Part shown: piece after piece, positions 52,898-61,256 of the stretch
How positions within the stretch are numbered: the first letter of the stretch is position 1
How the letters are laid out: each line of letters starts with the position of its first letter
DNA from: a virus
Reading direction: 5' to 3' (one strand)
IMG/VR virus record: IMGVR_UViG_3300020157_000004
Location: 1-64,000 of that record
DNA length: 64,000 nucleotides
Position numbers and translations under genes: made by a program
Notes under the pieces: generated by a model
Told to the model about the DNA's origin: nothing
Database searches by the model: none
Seen by the model: only the letters and a program-made list of their open reading frames with translations

Positions 52898-53128
52898 GTG
52901 AATCCTACTACTACGTCTCCCTCACCGGCAACCGCAACCCCGTCCACTGGCAAGGTGGCGTCGCTCGTCCTCGTCTTTCAGAAGGACAAGGAGACTCCCG
53001 GCACCACCCGGTTCAAGGAGTTCGTGCCGTCCGGCAACGACAAAGATGCGGTCGTCGGGACGCTCTACATCAAGAAGAGCAACCCCCTCCACGCTCAGCC
53101 GGTGCTGACCATCACCATCGGCACCTAA
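52898..53128 (+). CDS. Small Thr/Pro-rich protein, unknown
   Basis: The GTG at 52898 (AGAAGG, 7 nt upstream) gives 76 residues: disordered Thr/Ser/Pro N-terminus (NPTTTSPSPATATPSTG), then beta-rich KVASLVLVFQKDKETPG. Upstream starts at 52802 and 52880 are less likely. Confidence 0.45.
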   Translation: MNPTTTSPSPATATPSTGKVASLVLVFQKDKETPGTTRFKEFVPSGNDKDAVVGTLYIKKSNPLHAQPVLTITIGT

Positions 53129-53149
53129 GCGCAGGGTTGAAACGAAACC

Positions 53150-53178
53150 GGGGCGGCTCAGCAATGGGCCGCCCCTTT
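53150..53178 (+). terminator. Intrinsic-terminator-like hairpin
   Basis: GGGGCGGC (53150-53157) pairs with GCCGCCCC (53168-53175) followed by TTTCTG. Separates two small genes. Confidence 0.6.
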
Positions 53179-53194
53179 CTGACGATACAATTAT

Positions 53195-53494
53195 ATGATT
53201 GATGAACCTGAGAAACCCGTCTGGAACCCCGAAGGCGGAGAAGATTGCAACGGGTTGAAAAACAAGGAGCGCGCCGAGAATGGCGAGCTGCTGCTCCGTC
53301 AAAGCCGGAGCATGAACGTGAGTCCTGATATTGGGATGCCCAACTCCGGCGACTTCGAGCTGGCCATGATCGACGTGCTTCACTACTTCAACCGTGAAGG
53401 ATACGACATGGGACCAGGCAGCGAGGACATTGTTGACAACCTGATGAATGCACACGCCGAGTTCCTTGAGCAGTCGGGCTGTCCACCAGTATGA
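53195..53494 (+). CDS. Small acidic protein, unknown
   Basis: A 99-residue acidic protein (MIDEPEKPVWNPEGGEDCNG; SGDFELAMIDVLHYFNREGY). It starts 17 bp after the hairpin and overlaps the next gene by ATGA. Confidence 0.5.
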   Translation: MIDEPEKPVWNPEGGEDCNGLKNKERAENGELLLRQSRSMNVSPDIGMPNSGDFELAMIDVLHYFNREGYDMGPGSEDIVDNLMNAHAEFLEQSGCPPV

Positions 53495-53670
53495 AAAGCC
53501 ACCGCATCACACTCGGTCTGGGCGTGCGGCTCTTCCAGTTAGGCTGGTCGATTGGCAAGGGTGCCTTCAACCGGGAGTATATCATCAGCCCCAAGGGTTC
53601 AATCTGGACGCTGGTTAAAATCGGACGCGCCTTCTGGGCCGAACCGTTCACAGTGCATGACCGTTACTAA
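53491..53670 (+). CDS. Small basic protein, unknown
   Basis: A 59-residue protein, MKSHRITLGLGVRLFQLGWS, Gly/Arg-rich, likely beta hairpin plus helix. Its start overlaps the upstream stop. Confidence 0.5.
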   Translation: MKSHRITLGLGVRLFQLGWSIGKGAFNREYIISPKGSIWTLVKIGRAFWAEPFTVHDRY

Positions 53671-53675
53671 CAACT

Positions 53676-53843
53676 ATGAAAGATCGCATTGACCGCATTG
53701 AGTATCTGAAGCTCAACGCCAAGAAGAACAACGCAGACTACACCACGATCGCGATAGTGGCGGTCGTGTTCGTCATCGCCCTTGTGTTCACATTCCTGCT
53801 GGGCTTTGTGTCCGGCATGGAGCATCTGCAAGGACTGCCGTGA
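53676..53843 (+). CDS. Single-pass membrane protein
   Basis: A 55-residue protein: charged head MKDRIDRIEYLKLNAKKNNA, then one strong membrane helix (TTIAIVAVVFVIALVFTFLL), then GFVSGMEHLQ. Topology suits a small holin or an anchoring peptide. Confidence 0.55.
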   Translation: MKDRIDRIEYLKLNAKKNNADYTTIAIVAVVFVIALVFTFLLGFVSGMEHLQGLP

Positions 53844-54025
53844 GCACCACCAACCGGCACATCCGACGGTTCAAGCCAAGCTCCAAAGGCAATGGAGTTC
53901 TGGTCATGTCGGTGAAACCGGGCAACCCAAAACCGAAAGGAAAGGATGGAGACAATGAGAACCAAGGCGAGATCAACCGAGGTGGTGGACTGGCTGACAA
54001 AGCATGGCATTGCACACAAGGTTGA
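53840..54025 (+). CDS. Small Gly/Asn-rich protein (GTG start)
   Basis: A 61-residue protein from GTG 53840, overlapping the previous gene by 4 bp. Basic head (TTNRHIRRFKPSSKGNG), then Gly/Asn/Lys-rich and probably disordered. Confidence 0.4.
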   Translation: MSTTNRHIRRFKPSSKGNGVLVMSVKPGNPKPKGKDGDNENQGEINRGGGLADKAWHCTQG

Positions 54026-54320
54026 AGGGACTTGGGTTTGGTTGCTCTGGACAGACCTGAGAAATGATAAGATGCTGAGGGATGCTGGCTTCCGGTTTGC
54101 CAAGAGTCGTAACAGTTACTTCCATGTGTCAGACCGGTTCCTGCCGGGGCAGTTTGCTTCATGGCTGCACACCGAACCGGTTCCCTACCCTCCCGGAAAG
54201 TCCTACAACAAACCGGGGCGCAAGCCGGGCAGCAAACCCAAGGCAGCCGTCGTGGCATCGGCGGTCAGCGACCGTGAGTATGAGGTTGTGAATGATATGC
54301 CACCACCACCGCCTCCTTGA
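53955..54320 (+). CDS. Small protein with proline-rich tail, unknown
   Basis: From ATG 53955 this encodes 121 residues: a compact folded part (TEVVDWLTKHGIAHKVEGTW; LLWTDLRNDKMLRDAGFRFAK) and a disordered tail ending in a run of prolines. No family recognised, though the head recalls small phage RNA/DNA-modifier domains. Confidence 0.5.
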   Translation: MRTKARSTEVVDWLTKHGIAHKVEGTWVWLLWTDLRNDKMLRDAGFRFAKSRNSYFHVSDRFLPGQFASWLHTEPVPYPPGKSYNKPGRKPGSKPKAAVVASAVSDREYEVVNDMPPPPPP

Positions 54321-54338
54321 AAGGTAGGGGGACAACAC

Positions 54339-54372
54339 GAAGGGCGGGCTGATTAACACCGGCCCGCCCTTC
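54339..54372 (+). terminator. 11-bp GC-rich hairpin before the MoxR operon
   Basis: GAAGGGCGGGC (54339-54349) and GCCCGCCCTTC (54362-54372) pair perfectly around a 12-nt loop. It ends the orphan-gene cluster and separates it from the MoxR-VWA operon. Confidence 0.6.
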
Positions 54373-54495
54373 ACTTCAATGCGGCATCGGATTCGGCAGC
54401 GGACAGGTTGGTTTTAGCGGTGCGCTTGCACTGCCCAGCCTGCGCCGCTGCCGAACTACGAATCCCGTAGTGCAGAAACACAAAGGAACATCACT

Positions 54496-55965
54496 ATGAG
54501 TTCAATCACCGCAGCACCGTCTCCCCTCCAGTCGTGGATCGAAGCTATCTGCTCCGATTTCTCCACCAAACTTCCCGCCACCGGGGAAGTCTTTCAGGCC
54601 ATCGAGGCATTCCTTGGCTTCCCCATCGCTGATTATCCCACGGTATCCGTGCCGACCTCCGAGAAGCGCGACAAGCTGGTGAAGGCAGCGGACGCCGTGA
54701 AGAAGCGCGACCTCACATTGATCGGCTGGAAGGTTGGGGCACCGGCACCGGTGCCCACCCGCCGCACGGTGGTTGTCGCCACACTACCACCGGCTGAACT
54801 GCCGGTCTCCACGGGCGACCCGTTGATGGACGCACTGCTGGCCAGGCGGCGGGAGGAAGCGTCGGCTCCGAAGGGGCTGACTGAAGAGCAGGTCCGAAAG
54901 ATCGTCAACGAAGTCGTCGGTAAGCTGCCGAAGGCGGTCAACCGGAAGGAGGTGGACGACATTGTATCGTCTGTAATTGGTTCGATCACTCCGCCCAAGG
55001 CACGCATCGACAAGGAGGATGCGGATGAAGTCATCACCGCCTTGCTCGGTGCGAAGTTTGGTGATGTGTTCAGCGGGTTCGCCATCGGTCGGTCGAAGTC
55101 GGACGCAACAACGGTGGAGGCACCCGCCTTGGTGGCAGCCTACACCCCGAAGGTGGACAAGACCTTCGTGATCGACACCGACAGCAAGGCGGTGATGAAC
55201 ATGGTGGTGGCCAACGCCAAGAAAAAGGGTGCGGAGAACATCATGCTCACCGGTCCTGCCGGGTGTGGCAAGTCGGAGTGGGTGGCACAGATGGCGGCTC
55301 ACGCCGGGCTGCCAATGCTAAAGCTGGATTGCCCCAACATCCGTGAGTCCTCGCAGTGGTTTGGAAGCCGGGGCGCAAGCAACGGTTCAACCCACTGGAC
55401 CCGCAGTCAGTTTGAGCTGGCCGTGAGTGGCGGCAACATCGTCATCCTGCTGGATGAGTTCAATCGTGTCAGCGACTACGTTCGCAACCCGCTCATGACC
55501 TTGCTGGACAACCACCGCTGCACGTTGGTTCAAGAGCTTGGCGCTGTGATTCGGGTCGGCCACAACACGATCTTCGCATCGACGATGAACAAAGGTGGCG
55601 CCTACACAGGCGTCCACAACGTGGACAAGGCGATGGATGATCGCTTCCCCATATTGCAAGAGCTAACATACCTTCCTGAAGCGGAGGAGGCCGCACTGCT
55701 GGTTGCCCGAACCGGGGTGGCTCTGGCTGACGCCAAGCGGTTGGCGGCTCTGGCCAACGCCATCCGGGCCAAGGCTTCAAGTCTTGCCGGTGGTATCAGC
55801 ACCGGCATCGGAACACGGCAGTTGCTCGCCGCGACGGAGGCGTTCCAAGCCATCGGCAAGAACGGCTTGCTCATCACCATCGCCAATCATTACACCGCAG
55901 AGGGCGGCACCGATTCGGAGCGGGCACAGGTGCGCCTCATGATCGAGGGCAAGTTCCCCCGCTGA
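54496..55965 (+). CDS. MoxR/CobS-like AAA+ ATPase
   Basis: This 489-residue protein has an N-terminal non-ATPase part (1-200) with helices and Lys/Asp-rich segments, then an AAA+ core: Walker A LTGPAGCGKSEW (about 251-262), LDCPNIRESSQWFGSRGAS (sensor/arginine region), Walker B IVILLDEFNR (about 315-324) and FASTMNKGG (about 358). It matches the MoxR/CbbQ/CobS branch of AAA+ ATPases that remodel partner proteins, often with a VWA protein. It heads the operon whose second gene is the CobT-like VWA protein. Confidence 0.82.
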   Translation: MSSITAAPSPLQSWIEAICSDFSTKLPATGEVFQAIEAFLGFPIADYPTVSVPTSEKRDKLVKAADAVKKRDLTLIGWKVGAPAPVPTRRTVVVATLPPAELPVSTGDPLMDALLARRREEASAPKGLTEEQVRKIVNEVVGKLPKAVNRKEVDDIVSSVIGSITPPKARIDKEDADEVITALLGAKFGDVFSGFAIGRSKSDATTVEAPALVAAYTPKVDKTFVIDTDSKAVMNMVVANAKKKGAENIMLTGPAGCGKSEWVAQMAAHAGLPMLKLDCPNIRESSQWFGSRGASNGSTHWTRSQFELAVSGGNIVILLDEFNRVSDYVRNPLMTLLDNHRCTLVQELGAVIRVGHNTIFASTMNKGGAYTGVHNVDKAMDDRFPILQELTYLPEAEEAALLVARTGVALADAKRLAALANAIRAKASSLAGGISTGIGTRQLLAATEAFQAIGKNGLLITIANHYTAEGGTDSERAQVRLMIEGKFPR

Positions 55966-56004
55966 ACCAACCCACATCAACGAAACAGCAAACGCAATCG
56001 CATT

Positions 56005-58188
56005 ATGCCATACGAACATAACTACAACCCAACTCGCCAGAGCGACTTCAGCATGGACGTGCAAGACACGGACTACACACCATACCACATCACGCCCGAC
56101 CGTGAAGGTCAGCGCACAATGAAGTGGTGGGAGTATGAACAGGAGGAAGTCAACCAAGGCCGACGCCGCCAACCCATGTCGGAACGCTGGGGCGGTCAGG
56201 GCTTCGGCCTCAACACGAGCTGGTGGAAGGAGAGCGGGGTTGCCTCCGGACAGGCTCTTGAGACTCGCCGTCTTGAGAAGGCGGGGGCACTGGTGGTCCG
56301 ACTCAGCAACACGGTGCTCAACGCCCAAGATGGCGGCTCCGAGAAGAAGGAGAACCATCTGAAATTCAACTGGGCGAAGCCCGGCGTGGAGATCAACACC
56401 GGGCCGCACACGAAATACATTGTCTGCGACCCCAAGTGGATACTCGACGGCAAGGTGGCGGACGATGCTGCTGCCTCTGACGCGGTGGGCGGGCTGGTCC
56501 TGATGCAGTCCACCCTCAAGCGGACCATGAGCAAGGCGCAGTTCTTTAAGGCGAAGAAGGCCGACGAGGTTGAAGCGGAAGCGGAAGCCAAGAATATTGC
56601 AGCGCTGCCGCCAACCCATCCGCTGCGAGTGAACCAAGAAAGGATGAAGCGGAACCTTGAGGAAACCAAATGCTATGTGGAAGCATTGGTTGAATACAGC
56701 AAGCGACCGGGGGCGGCGGGGTCGGTGAGGAAAGGGCTTCCACCTGCGGAGCCGGTAATGGAGGTGATGGAGGTGATACCGCCCGGCTCCAACCCACTGC
56801 CGGTGCCCTTGTCGAAGTTCTCAATCCCGCTTTGGGAGTCGGTGGAAATCACAGCAGCCCGTGAGGACTTGCTGGAAACGTGGCCGGGGTTTGCCGGTTA
56901 CATGATCGCTTACTCGGACAAGACCAGTGCGAGCAAGAAGGAGGTTCAGGAGTTCATCGACAAGTGCTTGGAAGACACCTCGAAAACCGGAAGCCTTTAC
57001 AGTGCCGCGATGGCGGCGGCCCGGTGGTCGGTGGCCAACCCGCACAACCCGGTCACGATCAGCGACTCCGATGTGCAACGTGAGGCTGCCATCATCGCAA
57101 AGGCGATGCGGAAATCAATCGCCACTCCGAATGAACGCTTCGATGTGGCGCAACAGGAAGCCGACCGTCTGGCCACCGTGTTCTCCCGCCCCGAAGGGGA
57201 CGGTGATACCGGACCCTCCGATAAAGGCGGGGTTGGTCTTGACGCAATCAAGACGGACAAGGATCACAAGCTGGAGCAGTCTGACATCAACGGGAAAGAC
57301 CCGGAGACAAGGCCGGACATTCCGGATGGCGTTGGGTCCAGCCCGAAATGCCGTGTCATTAAGGTGAAGGAGTCATCGGCCTGCCCGGCTTCTTACAGCA
57401 AGCAGGCCAACATCGTGAGGCAGTTGACCGAGGCGGTGAAGAAGGCGCTCCGCTTCCGCATGGACAGTGCGGAGACCGACTTGGTTGGCCTCAAGTCGGG
57501 AGAGCTGGACGAGGTGGCCCTTTCAGACCTCGTCATGAGGGAGGCGCAGCCCAGGATATTCCTCCGCAAGGAGGTCGAGACCCGGCCTGACGTGGCCATC
57601 TACATCCTGCTGGACCAGTCGGGTTCAATGGGGTCTTGCGGTTATAACGCAACCGGCCCCACACAACCGAGAGTGGTGAGCGCGAGGCAGGTTTGCATCG
57701 CCCTGTATGAAGCCATCAAGGACATCAAGGGTATCTCAATCGGTATATTCGGACACACTTCACACAGTGGTGATGACTGCGCCATCTACGAATACATCTC
57801 CAAGGCCCACCCCGGACAGCATCGGTCGGTGGCAGAGGCCGAGGCGCACAGCTCGAATCTGGACGGGTTCGCCATTGAGTATGTGGTGAAGCGCATCGCT
57901 GATGAGAACCCGGAGACGAAGCAGAAGTTCGTCTTCGTCCTCTCGGACGGACAGCCAGCCGGAGACGGCTACGGCGGAGCATCAGCGTTCAAACACATGC
58001 TCAATGTATGTGAATGGGCCAAGAAAACGAAGGGCGTCAGGGTGTATGGACTCGGCATGGACGGCAGCCCTTCCGATGCCGATGGAAAGAAGATGTATGG
58101 AGAAGGTAAGTTCGCCTGTCTCCCGAATGTGACTGGTGCCGTGCCTGTCATATCGTCGTTCCTGTCACGGACACTCGGTTCTATATAA
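56005..58188 (+). CDS. CobT-like VWA protein with degenerate metallopeptidase domain
   Basis: This 727-residue protein has three parts: an N-terminal domain (about 100-230) aligned with the HEaaH-type peptidase domain of VWA partners but reading GLVLMQSTLKRTM (about 163-175) where HExxH is expected; a charged helical linker (about 240-420) with Asp/Glu stretches; and a C-terminal VWA domain with MIDAS DQSGSMG (537-543), IGIFGHTSHSG (about 575) and FVLSDGQPAG (about 645), close to the CobT_C pattern. Metal-dependent binding of a partner is expected. With the upstream MoxR-like ATPase it forms a CobS/CobT-like pair. Confidence 0.78.
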   Translation: MPYEHNYNPTRQSDFSMDVQDTDYTPYHITPDREGQRTMKWWEYEQEEVNQGRRRQPMSERWGGQGFGLNTSWWKESGVASGQALETRRLEKAGALVVRLSNTVLNAQDGGSEKKENHLKFNWAKPGVEINTGPHTKYIVCDPKWILDGKVADDAAASDAVGGLVLMQSTLKRTMSKAQFFKAKKADEVEAEAEAKNIAALPPTHPLRVNQERMKRNLEETKCYVEALVEYSKRPGAAGSVRKGLPPAEPVMEVMEVIPPGSNPLPVPLSKFSIPLWESVEITAAREDLLETWPGFAGYMIAYSDKTSASKKEVQEFIDKCLEDTSKTGSLYSAAMAAARWSVANPHNPVTISDSDVQREAAIIAKAMRKSIATPNERFDVAQQEADRLATVFSRPEGDGDTGPSDKGGVGLDAIKTDKDHKLEQSDINGKDPETRPDIPDGVGSSPKCRVIKVKESSACPASYSKQANIVRQLTEAVKKALRFRMDSAETDLVGLKSGELDEVALSDLVMREAQPRIFLRKEVETRPDVAIYILLDQSGSMGSCGYNATGPTQPRVVSARQVCIALYEAIKDIKGISIGIFGHTSHSGDDCAIYEYISKAHPGQHRSVAEAEAHSSNLDGFAIEYVVKRIADENPETKQKFVFVLSDGQPAGDGYGGASAFKHMLNVCEWAKKTKGVRVYGLGMDGSPSDADGKKMYGEGKFACLPNVTGAVPVISSFLSRTLGSI

Positions 58189-58195
58189 GGAAATT

Positions 58196-58900
58196 ATGAA
58201 ATACAAATTGGTAAACCTAACACTTGGGCAGTTCATCGCCCCGGAAATGTTCGGATCGGAGCCGGTCCCGCAGGCGTTCACCGCCGCCATGCTGATGCTG
58301 ATTGGCAACAGCAAGGAGCGCGGGGCTGACGTTGGTATAGATGGAAGCTGGGCGGGGTGCCGCATCGTGATGGCCAGCGATGAAGCCCTGTGCAATTCAG
58401 CAGGCGAGCCGAACATCCGGATGCCGGATGCAACGTATGTGAACCTCTACAACCGGTGCGTGCATGAGCATGGCCCCATGATTGAGGAGTCCGATCTGCC
58501 AACGGGAATTCGGATCACCGACATCGGCGTGAAGGTTATCACAGCGATGCGAGGCGGGGCGCTGAGCGGAATGCTGGACGGTATCGGCGGCATCGCGAGA
58601 ACATACACTGACGCGGCGGACTGGATGATCGAACAGATGAGCGTGCCGCTCACTGAAGAACCCCCGCCTGAACCGGAAGAACCCAATGTGGAATTGATTG
58701 AGGCCGACCCGATGGCGTTGCCCGTCCTGCCTCCACCACCACCCGAGGAAGCCGACTTGGAACTGCCGCCACCGCCCGTCATGGAAGTGGAGGATGCGCC
58801 GCCTGAAGCCGGGCTGCTCGAACTGCCGCCGCCACCAGATGAGGAACCCGCCCCGAAAAAGAAACGGGCAGGGCGGGCTGTAAGTTCTGTAACCGTATGA
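58196..58900 (+). CDS. Proline/glutamate-rich protein, unknown
   Basis: From ATG 58196 (AAGG upstream) this encodes 234 residues: a folded N-terminal part (about 1-150: MKYKLVNLTLGQFIAPEMFG; GVKVITAMRGGALSGMLDGI) and a disordered C-terminal 80 residues with repeating ELPPPP units and a basic end (KKKRAGRAV). It lies 7 bp after the CobT-like gene, so is probably part of the same complex. Confidence 0.5.
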   Translation: MKYKLVNLTLGQFIAPEMFGSEPVPQAFTAAMLMLIGNSKERGADVGIDGSWAGCRIVMASDEALCNSAGEPNIRMPDATYVNLYNRCVHEHGPMIEESDLPTGIRITDIGVKVITAMRGGALSGMLDGIGGIARTYTDAADWMIEQMSVPLTEEPPPEPEEPNVELIEADPMALPVLPPPPPEEADLELPPPPVMEVEDAPPEAGLLELPPPPDEEPAPKKKRAGRAVSSVTV

Positions 58901-58937
58901 GTATTAAGCAACATAACTGCAACTGAATAACACAAAT

Positions 58938-59384
58938 ATGAAACCAATTGATACGCAGATAATGCAGACGGATAAACGGATTGTAATGTCGGTTGACCCC
59001 ACTCTGGGGCATGATCGTCTCCGGGATATTCTTCGGGTGCTTCCCGAGAATGCGGTCACAGTCCTCGGATTTATGTTGACGCACAACACCAGGATTCAGA
59101 TTGCCCTCAATCATGGGGTGACGGCGCAGGACATATTCAAAATATGCCAAGCACCAGAAGGTGAAATCACCAAAGGGGAGTTTGATAAGAAGGTCTCCCT
59201 TATGATGGAGGCGATGGAATACATGGACTCGTGCCTCCTGATTACAAACCTGATCCTTGGCGCTGTGATTAAATCGTGTGCAGAACCGGACAAGGACGCC
59301 GGGCTGGAGGCGGCGAAGCGGTTCATGGAATCAATAGTGGGGGGGGAAGACCCGGACAGTAAGGAGGGGCAAAGTGAGCAATGA
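58938..59384 (+). CDS. Small helical protein, unknown
   Basis: A 148-residue protein: MKPIDTQIMQTDKRIVMSVD, mixed alpha/beta, then LMMEAMEYMDSCLLITNLIL, a Met/Leu-rich helix pair. Its end overlaps the next gene by 11 bp. No family recognised. Confidence 0.5.
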   Translation: MKPIDTQIMQTDKRIVMSVDPTLGHDRLRDILRVLPENAVTVLGFMLTHNTRIQIALNHGVTAQDIFKICQAPEGEITKGEFDKKVSLMMEAMEYMDSCLLITNLILGAVIKSCAEPDKDAGLEAAKRFMESIVGGEDPDSKEGQSEQ

Positions 59385-59808
59385 ACTTCCCACGGAAAAC
59401 GTGGTGTATAGTTACACCCGCAAGCAGGCCATTGAGGACGGTGTTCTCATTGAGCTTAGGGACGACCACGAGTTCAACAAGATGCTGATCTACCTTGGCC
59501 TGTCACTCCCATCGGTGGTGGTGACAGCGGGTGTGTATGCCGCCGCCGTCGAGCCTTCAGGCAGACCCCTGCCACCGGAGGTGACACGGGACAAACGGAT
59601 GCGAGACCTGCTGGTGACAATGCGGGTCCGGATCAACCTCAAGATCGAGGAGTGCAAAAAGAACGGCGAGGAACCACCCAGCATGGTGGACTTCTCTGTA
59701 ATGGTGGACGAGGGCACCGACACAAGGAAGGTGGATATGTGGGTGATGGTGGGTCCGGGCGATGACGCCTCACCTGTAATGACCATCATGCTGAAAGGGG
59801 AGGACTGA
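59374..59808 (+). CDS. DUF6573-like protein
   Basis: A 144-residue protein with YSYTRKQAIEDGVLIEL near the N-terminus (about 12-28), a phrase typical of the DUF6573 proteins seen in phages and plasmids. The rest is alpha/beta with an acidic patch. Function of the family is unknown to me; the GTG start at 59374 overlaps the previous gene. Confidence 0.55.
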   Translation: MSNELPTENVVYSYTRKQAIEDGVLIELRDDHEFNKMLIYLGLSLPSVVVTAGVYAAAVEPSGRPLPPEVTRDKRMRDLLVTMRVRINLKIEECKKNGEEPPSMVDFSVMVDEGTDTRKVDMWVMVGPGDDASPVMTIMLKGED

Positions 59809-59811
59809 GCC

Positions 59812-60249
59812 ATGAGTGAACACAAGACCTGTTCAACCTGCCCGTTCAACCGTTCGGTTGAGCGCGGAGCGTTGGGCGGAGGAAACGTAATGCAATTCAT
59901 TGGCCAGGCCAACGGCCCCTTCTACCTGCCCTGTCATGACGTTCCCGGCTACACACCGGAAAACGGAAGGCGCGGGGACATGAGGGGCAAGCAGTGCGTC
60001 GGGGCTGCAAAGTTCCGGGCCAACCTCGACAAGCAGCAGGACACGGCTGGCATCATGCGGCTGCCCAAAGATACCGAGACTGTGTTCGGAACCTTTGCGG
60101 AGTTCCTGTCCCATCACGAGAGCGTCGAACTGGAGAAGTGCGAGGCGTTCATGAACAATGTCAAGCCAGACATGATGACACAGGTTGAGATGTATCGGGC
60201 CGGACGAGGCGGCAGCATCGTGGCAGTCCCGCGAAAGGAGTCGCCATGA
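59812..60249 (+). CDS. Cys-rich small protein, unknown
   Basis: A 145-residue protein with HKTCSTCPFNRS (about 5-16), PCHDVPGY (about 43) and GKQCVGAAK (about 63), a spaced Cys/His set compatible with a zinc or Fe-S site; similar small proteins occur in many phages. It couples to the next gene by ATGA. Confidence 0.5.
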   Translation: MSEHKTCSTCPFNRSVERGALGGGNVMQFIGQANGPFYLPCHDVPGYTPENGRRGDMRGKQCVGAAKFRANLDKQQDTAGIMRLPKDTETVFGTFAEFLSHHESVELEKCEAFMNNVKPDMMTQVEMYRAGRGGSIVAVPRKESP

Positions 60250-60494
60250 CACCCGAGCAGAACGACGCCTTGGTTAAGAGGGCGGCGGAGGATGCGGAGA
60301 AGCTGATGGAGTCCGTGCAATCAACCATCACCAAGTCAGGGGACAGCCTGCCGCTGCTTGAATCACAGATGAAGATAGTCACCCGGTCTTACGCCGGTCT
60401 GTTCGAGGGCATGTATGGGTGCCGGTCTGAATGGGAGATCGTGCAACCACAACCGCAGGAACCACCCTCTGACGAGGAACCACCGGAAAGGTAA
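60246..60494 (+). CDS. Small acidic protein, unknown
   Basis: An 82-residue protein: helical part (NDALVKRAAEDAEKLMESVQ) and an acidic, Pro/Glu-rich tail (VQPQPQEPPSDEEPPER). Start by ATGA overlap with the previous gene. Confidence 0.45.
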   Translation: MTPEQNDALVKRAAEDAEKLMESVQSTITKSGDSLPLLESQMKIVTRSYAGLFEGMYGCRSEWEIVQPQPQEPPSDEEPPER

Positions 60495-60498
60495 ACGC

Positions 60499-60672
60499 AT
60501 GGCCAACTCATCACGAACCCCATCCACAAAATCAATGTCGTGCCCGGTCTGCCGGACGCGCACATCACTGACACTGGACACCCGGCCATACCCGTCCTGC
60601 ATTGTCAGACGCAAGAAGTGTGGCAACGGCCACCGCTTCACCACCAGAGAACTAATCACCTCCTTCAAATAG
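60499..60672 (+). CDS. Mini zinc ribbon resembling NrdR
   Basis: From ATG 60499 this encodes 57 residues: MSCPVCRTRTSLTLDTRPYP, then RRKKCGNGHRFTTRELI. The CPxC...RRKKC..GHRFTTRE layout mirrors the zinc ribbon of NrdR repressors, but the ATP-cone is absent, so this is at most a free zinc-ribbon fragment. It follows the previous gene closely in the same operon. Confidence 0.5.
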   Translation: MANSSRTPSTKSMSCPVCRTRTSLTLDTRPYPSCIVRRKKCGNGHRFTTRELITSFK

Positions 60673-60694
60673 GAGGGCAACCACGACTGTAATT

Positions 60695-60982
60695 ATGGAC
60701 AGCGAAATTCCAATCATGACCTGCATACCAAGGGTGTTCATCAACCTTGGCAATGATGGCTACTGTTTTCGGGACGAGAACGGAGTTCCTGAATACTTCA
60801 TTGATAAGGGGGAAGCCATCAGGGAGGCGTTCAACTGGTGGGATGAGTGGTATGAAGCAGAACATCATGAAGGAGAAGACAGCAGGGAACTAGACGAAAC
60901 ATACGAGGGCGAGTTGCAGCCGGACGGCTCAATCGTGCTGCTCGACGGAACGGTTATCGCAGTGGACAAAGACCCTCTGTGA
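60695..60982 (+). CDS. Small acidic protein, unknown
   Basis: A 95-residue acidic protein (IPRVFINLGNDGYCFRDENG; FNWWDEWYEAEHHEGEDSRE). Ends directly before the next gene. Possibly binds cations or a nucleic acid partner; no family recognised. Confidence 0.5.
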   Translation: MDSEIPIMTCIPRVFINLGNDGYCFRDENGVPEYFIDKGEAIREAFNWWDEWYEAEHHEGEDSRELDETYEGELQPDGSIVLLDGTVIAVDKDPL

Positions 60983-61015
60983 TTGGCAAACAACAAAACA
61001 AACATCACTGTAAAT

Positions 61016-61243
61016 ATGAACGAACAACCAGAATCCGGTGCGGGTGCCGCAAGCAATCCAACCGAAGTTAAACCAGTCAATGAATGTATGTGCCGACATT
61101 GCATTGCACACAGGCCGAAGGTGCTTGTCGGGATGATCGTGTGTGAAACCTGCGGAAACAAGCGGTGCCCACACGCCACCCACCACCGGCACAAATGCAC
61201 CAACAGCAATGAAACCGGACAACCCGGAAGCATATACGTATAA
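61016..61243 (+). CDS. Cys/His-rich zinc-binding protein
   Basis: From ATG 61016 this encodes 75 residues with MCRHCIAHRPK (about 25) and CETCGNKRCPHATHHRHKC (about 45-63), a dense zinc-binding set. A TTG start at 60983 is in frame but weaker. Very similar Cys/His blocks appear in small phage proteins. Confidence 0.55.
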   Translation: MNEQPESGAGAASNPTEVKPVNECMCRHCIAHRPKVLVGMIVCETCGNKRCPHATHHRHKCTNSNETGQPGSIYV

Positions 61244-61256
61244 GGCGAACAACATT

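Noticed and set aside
53788-54258. 156-codon minus frame
   Set aside because: Opposite three coupled plus-strand genes and lacks coding features.
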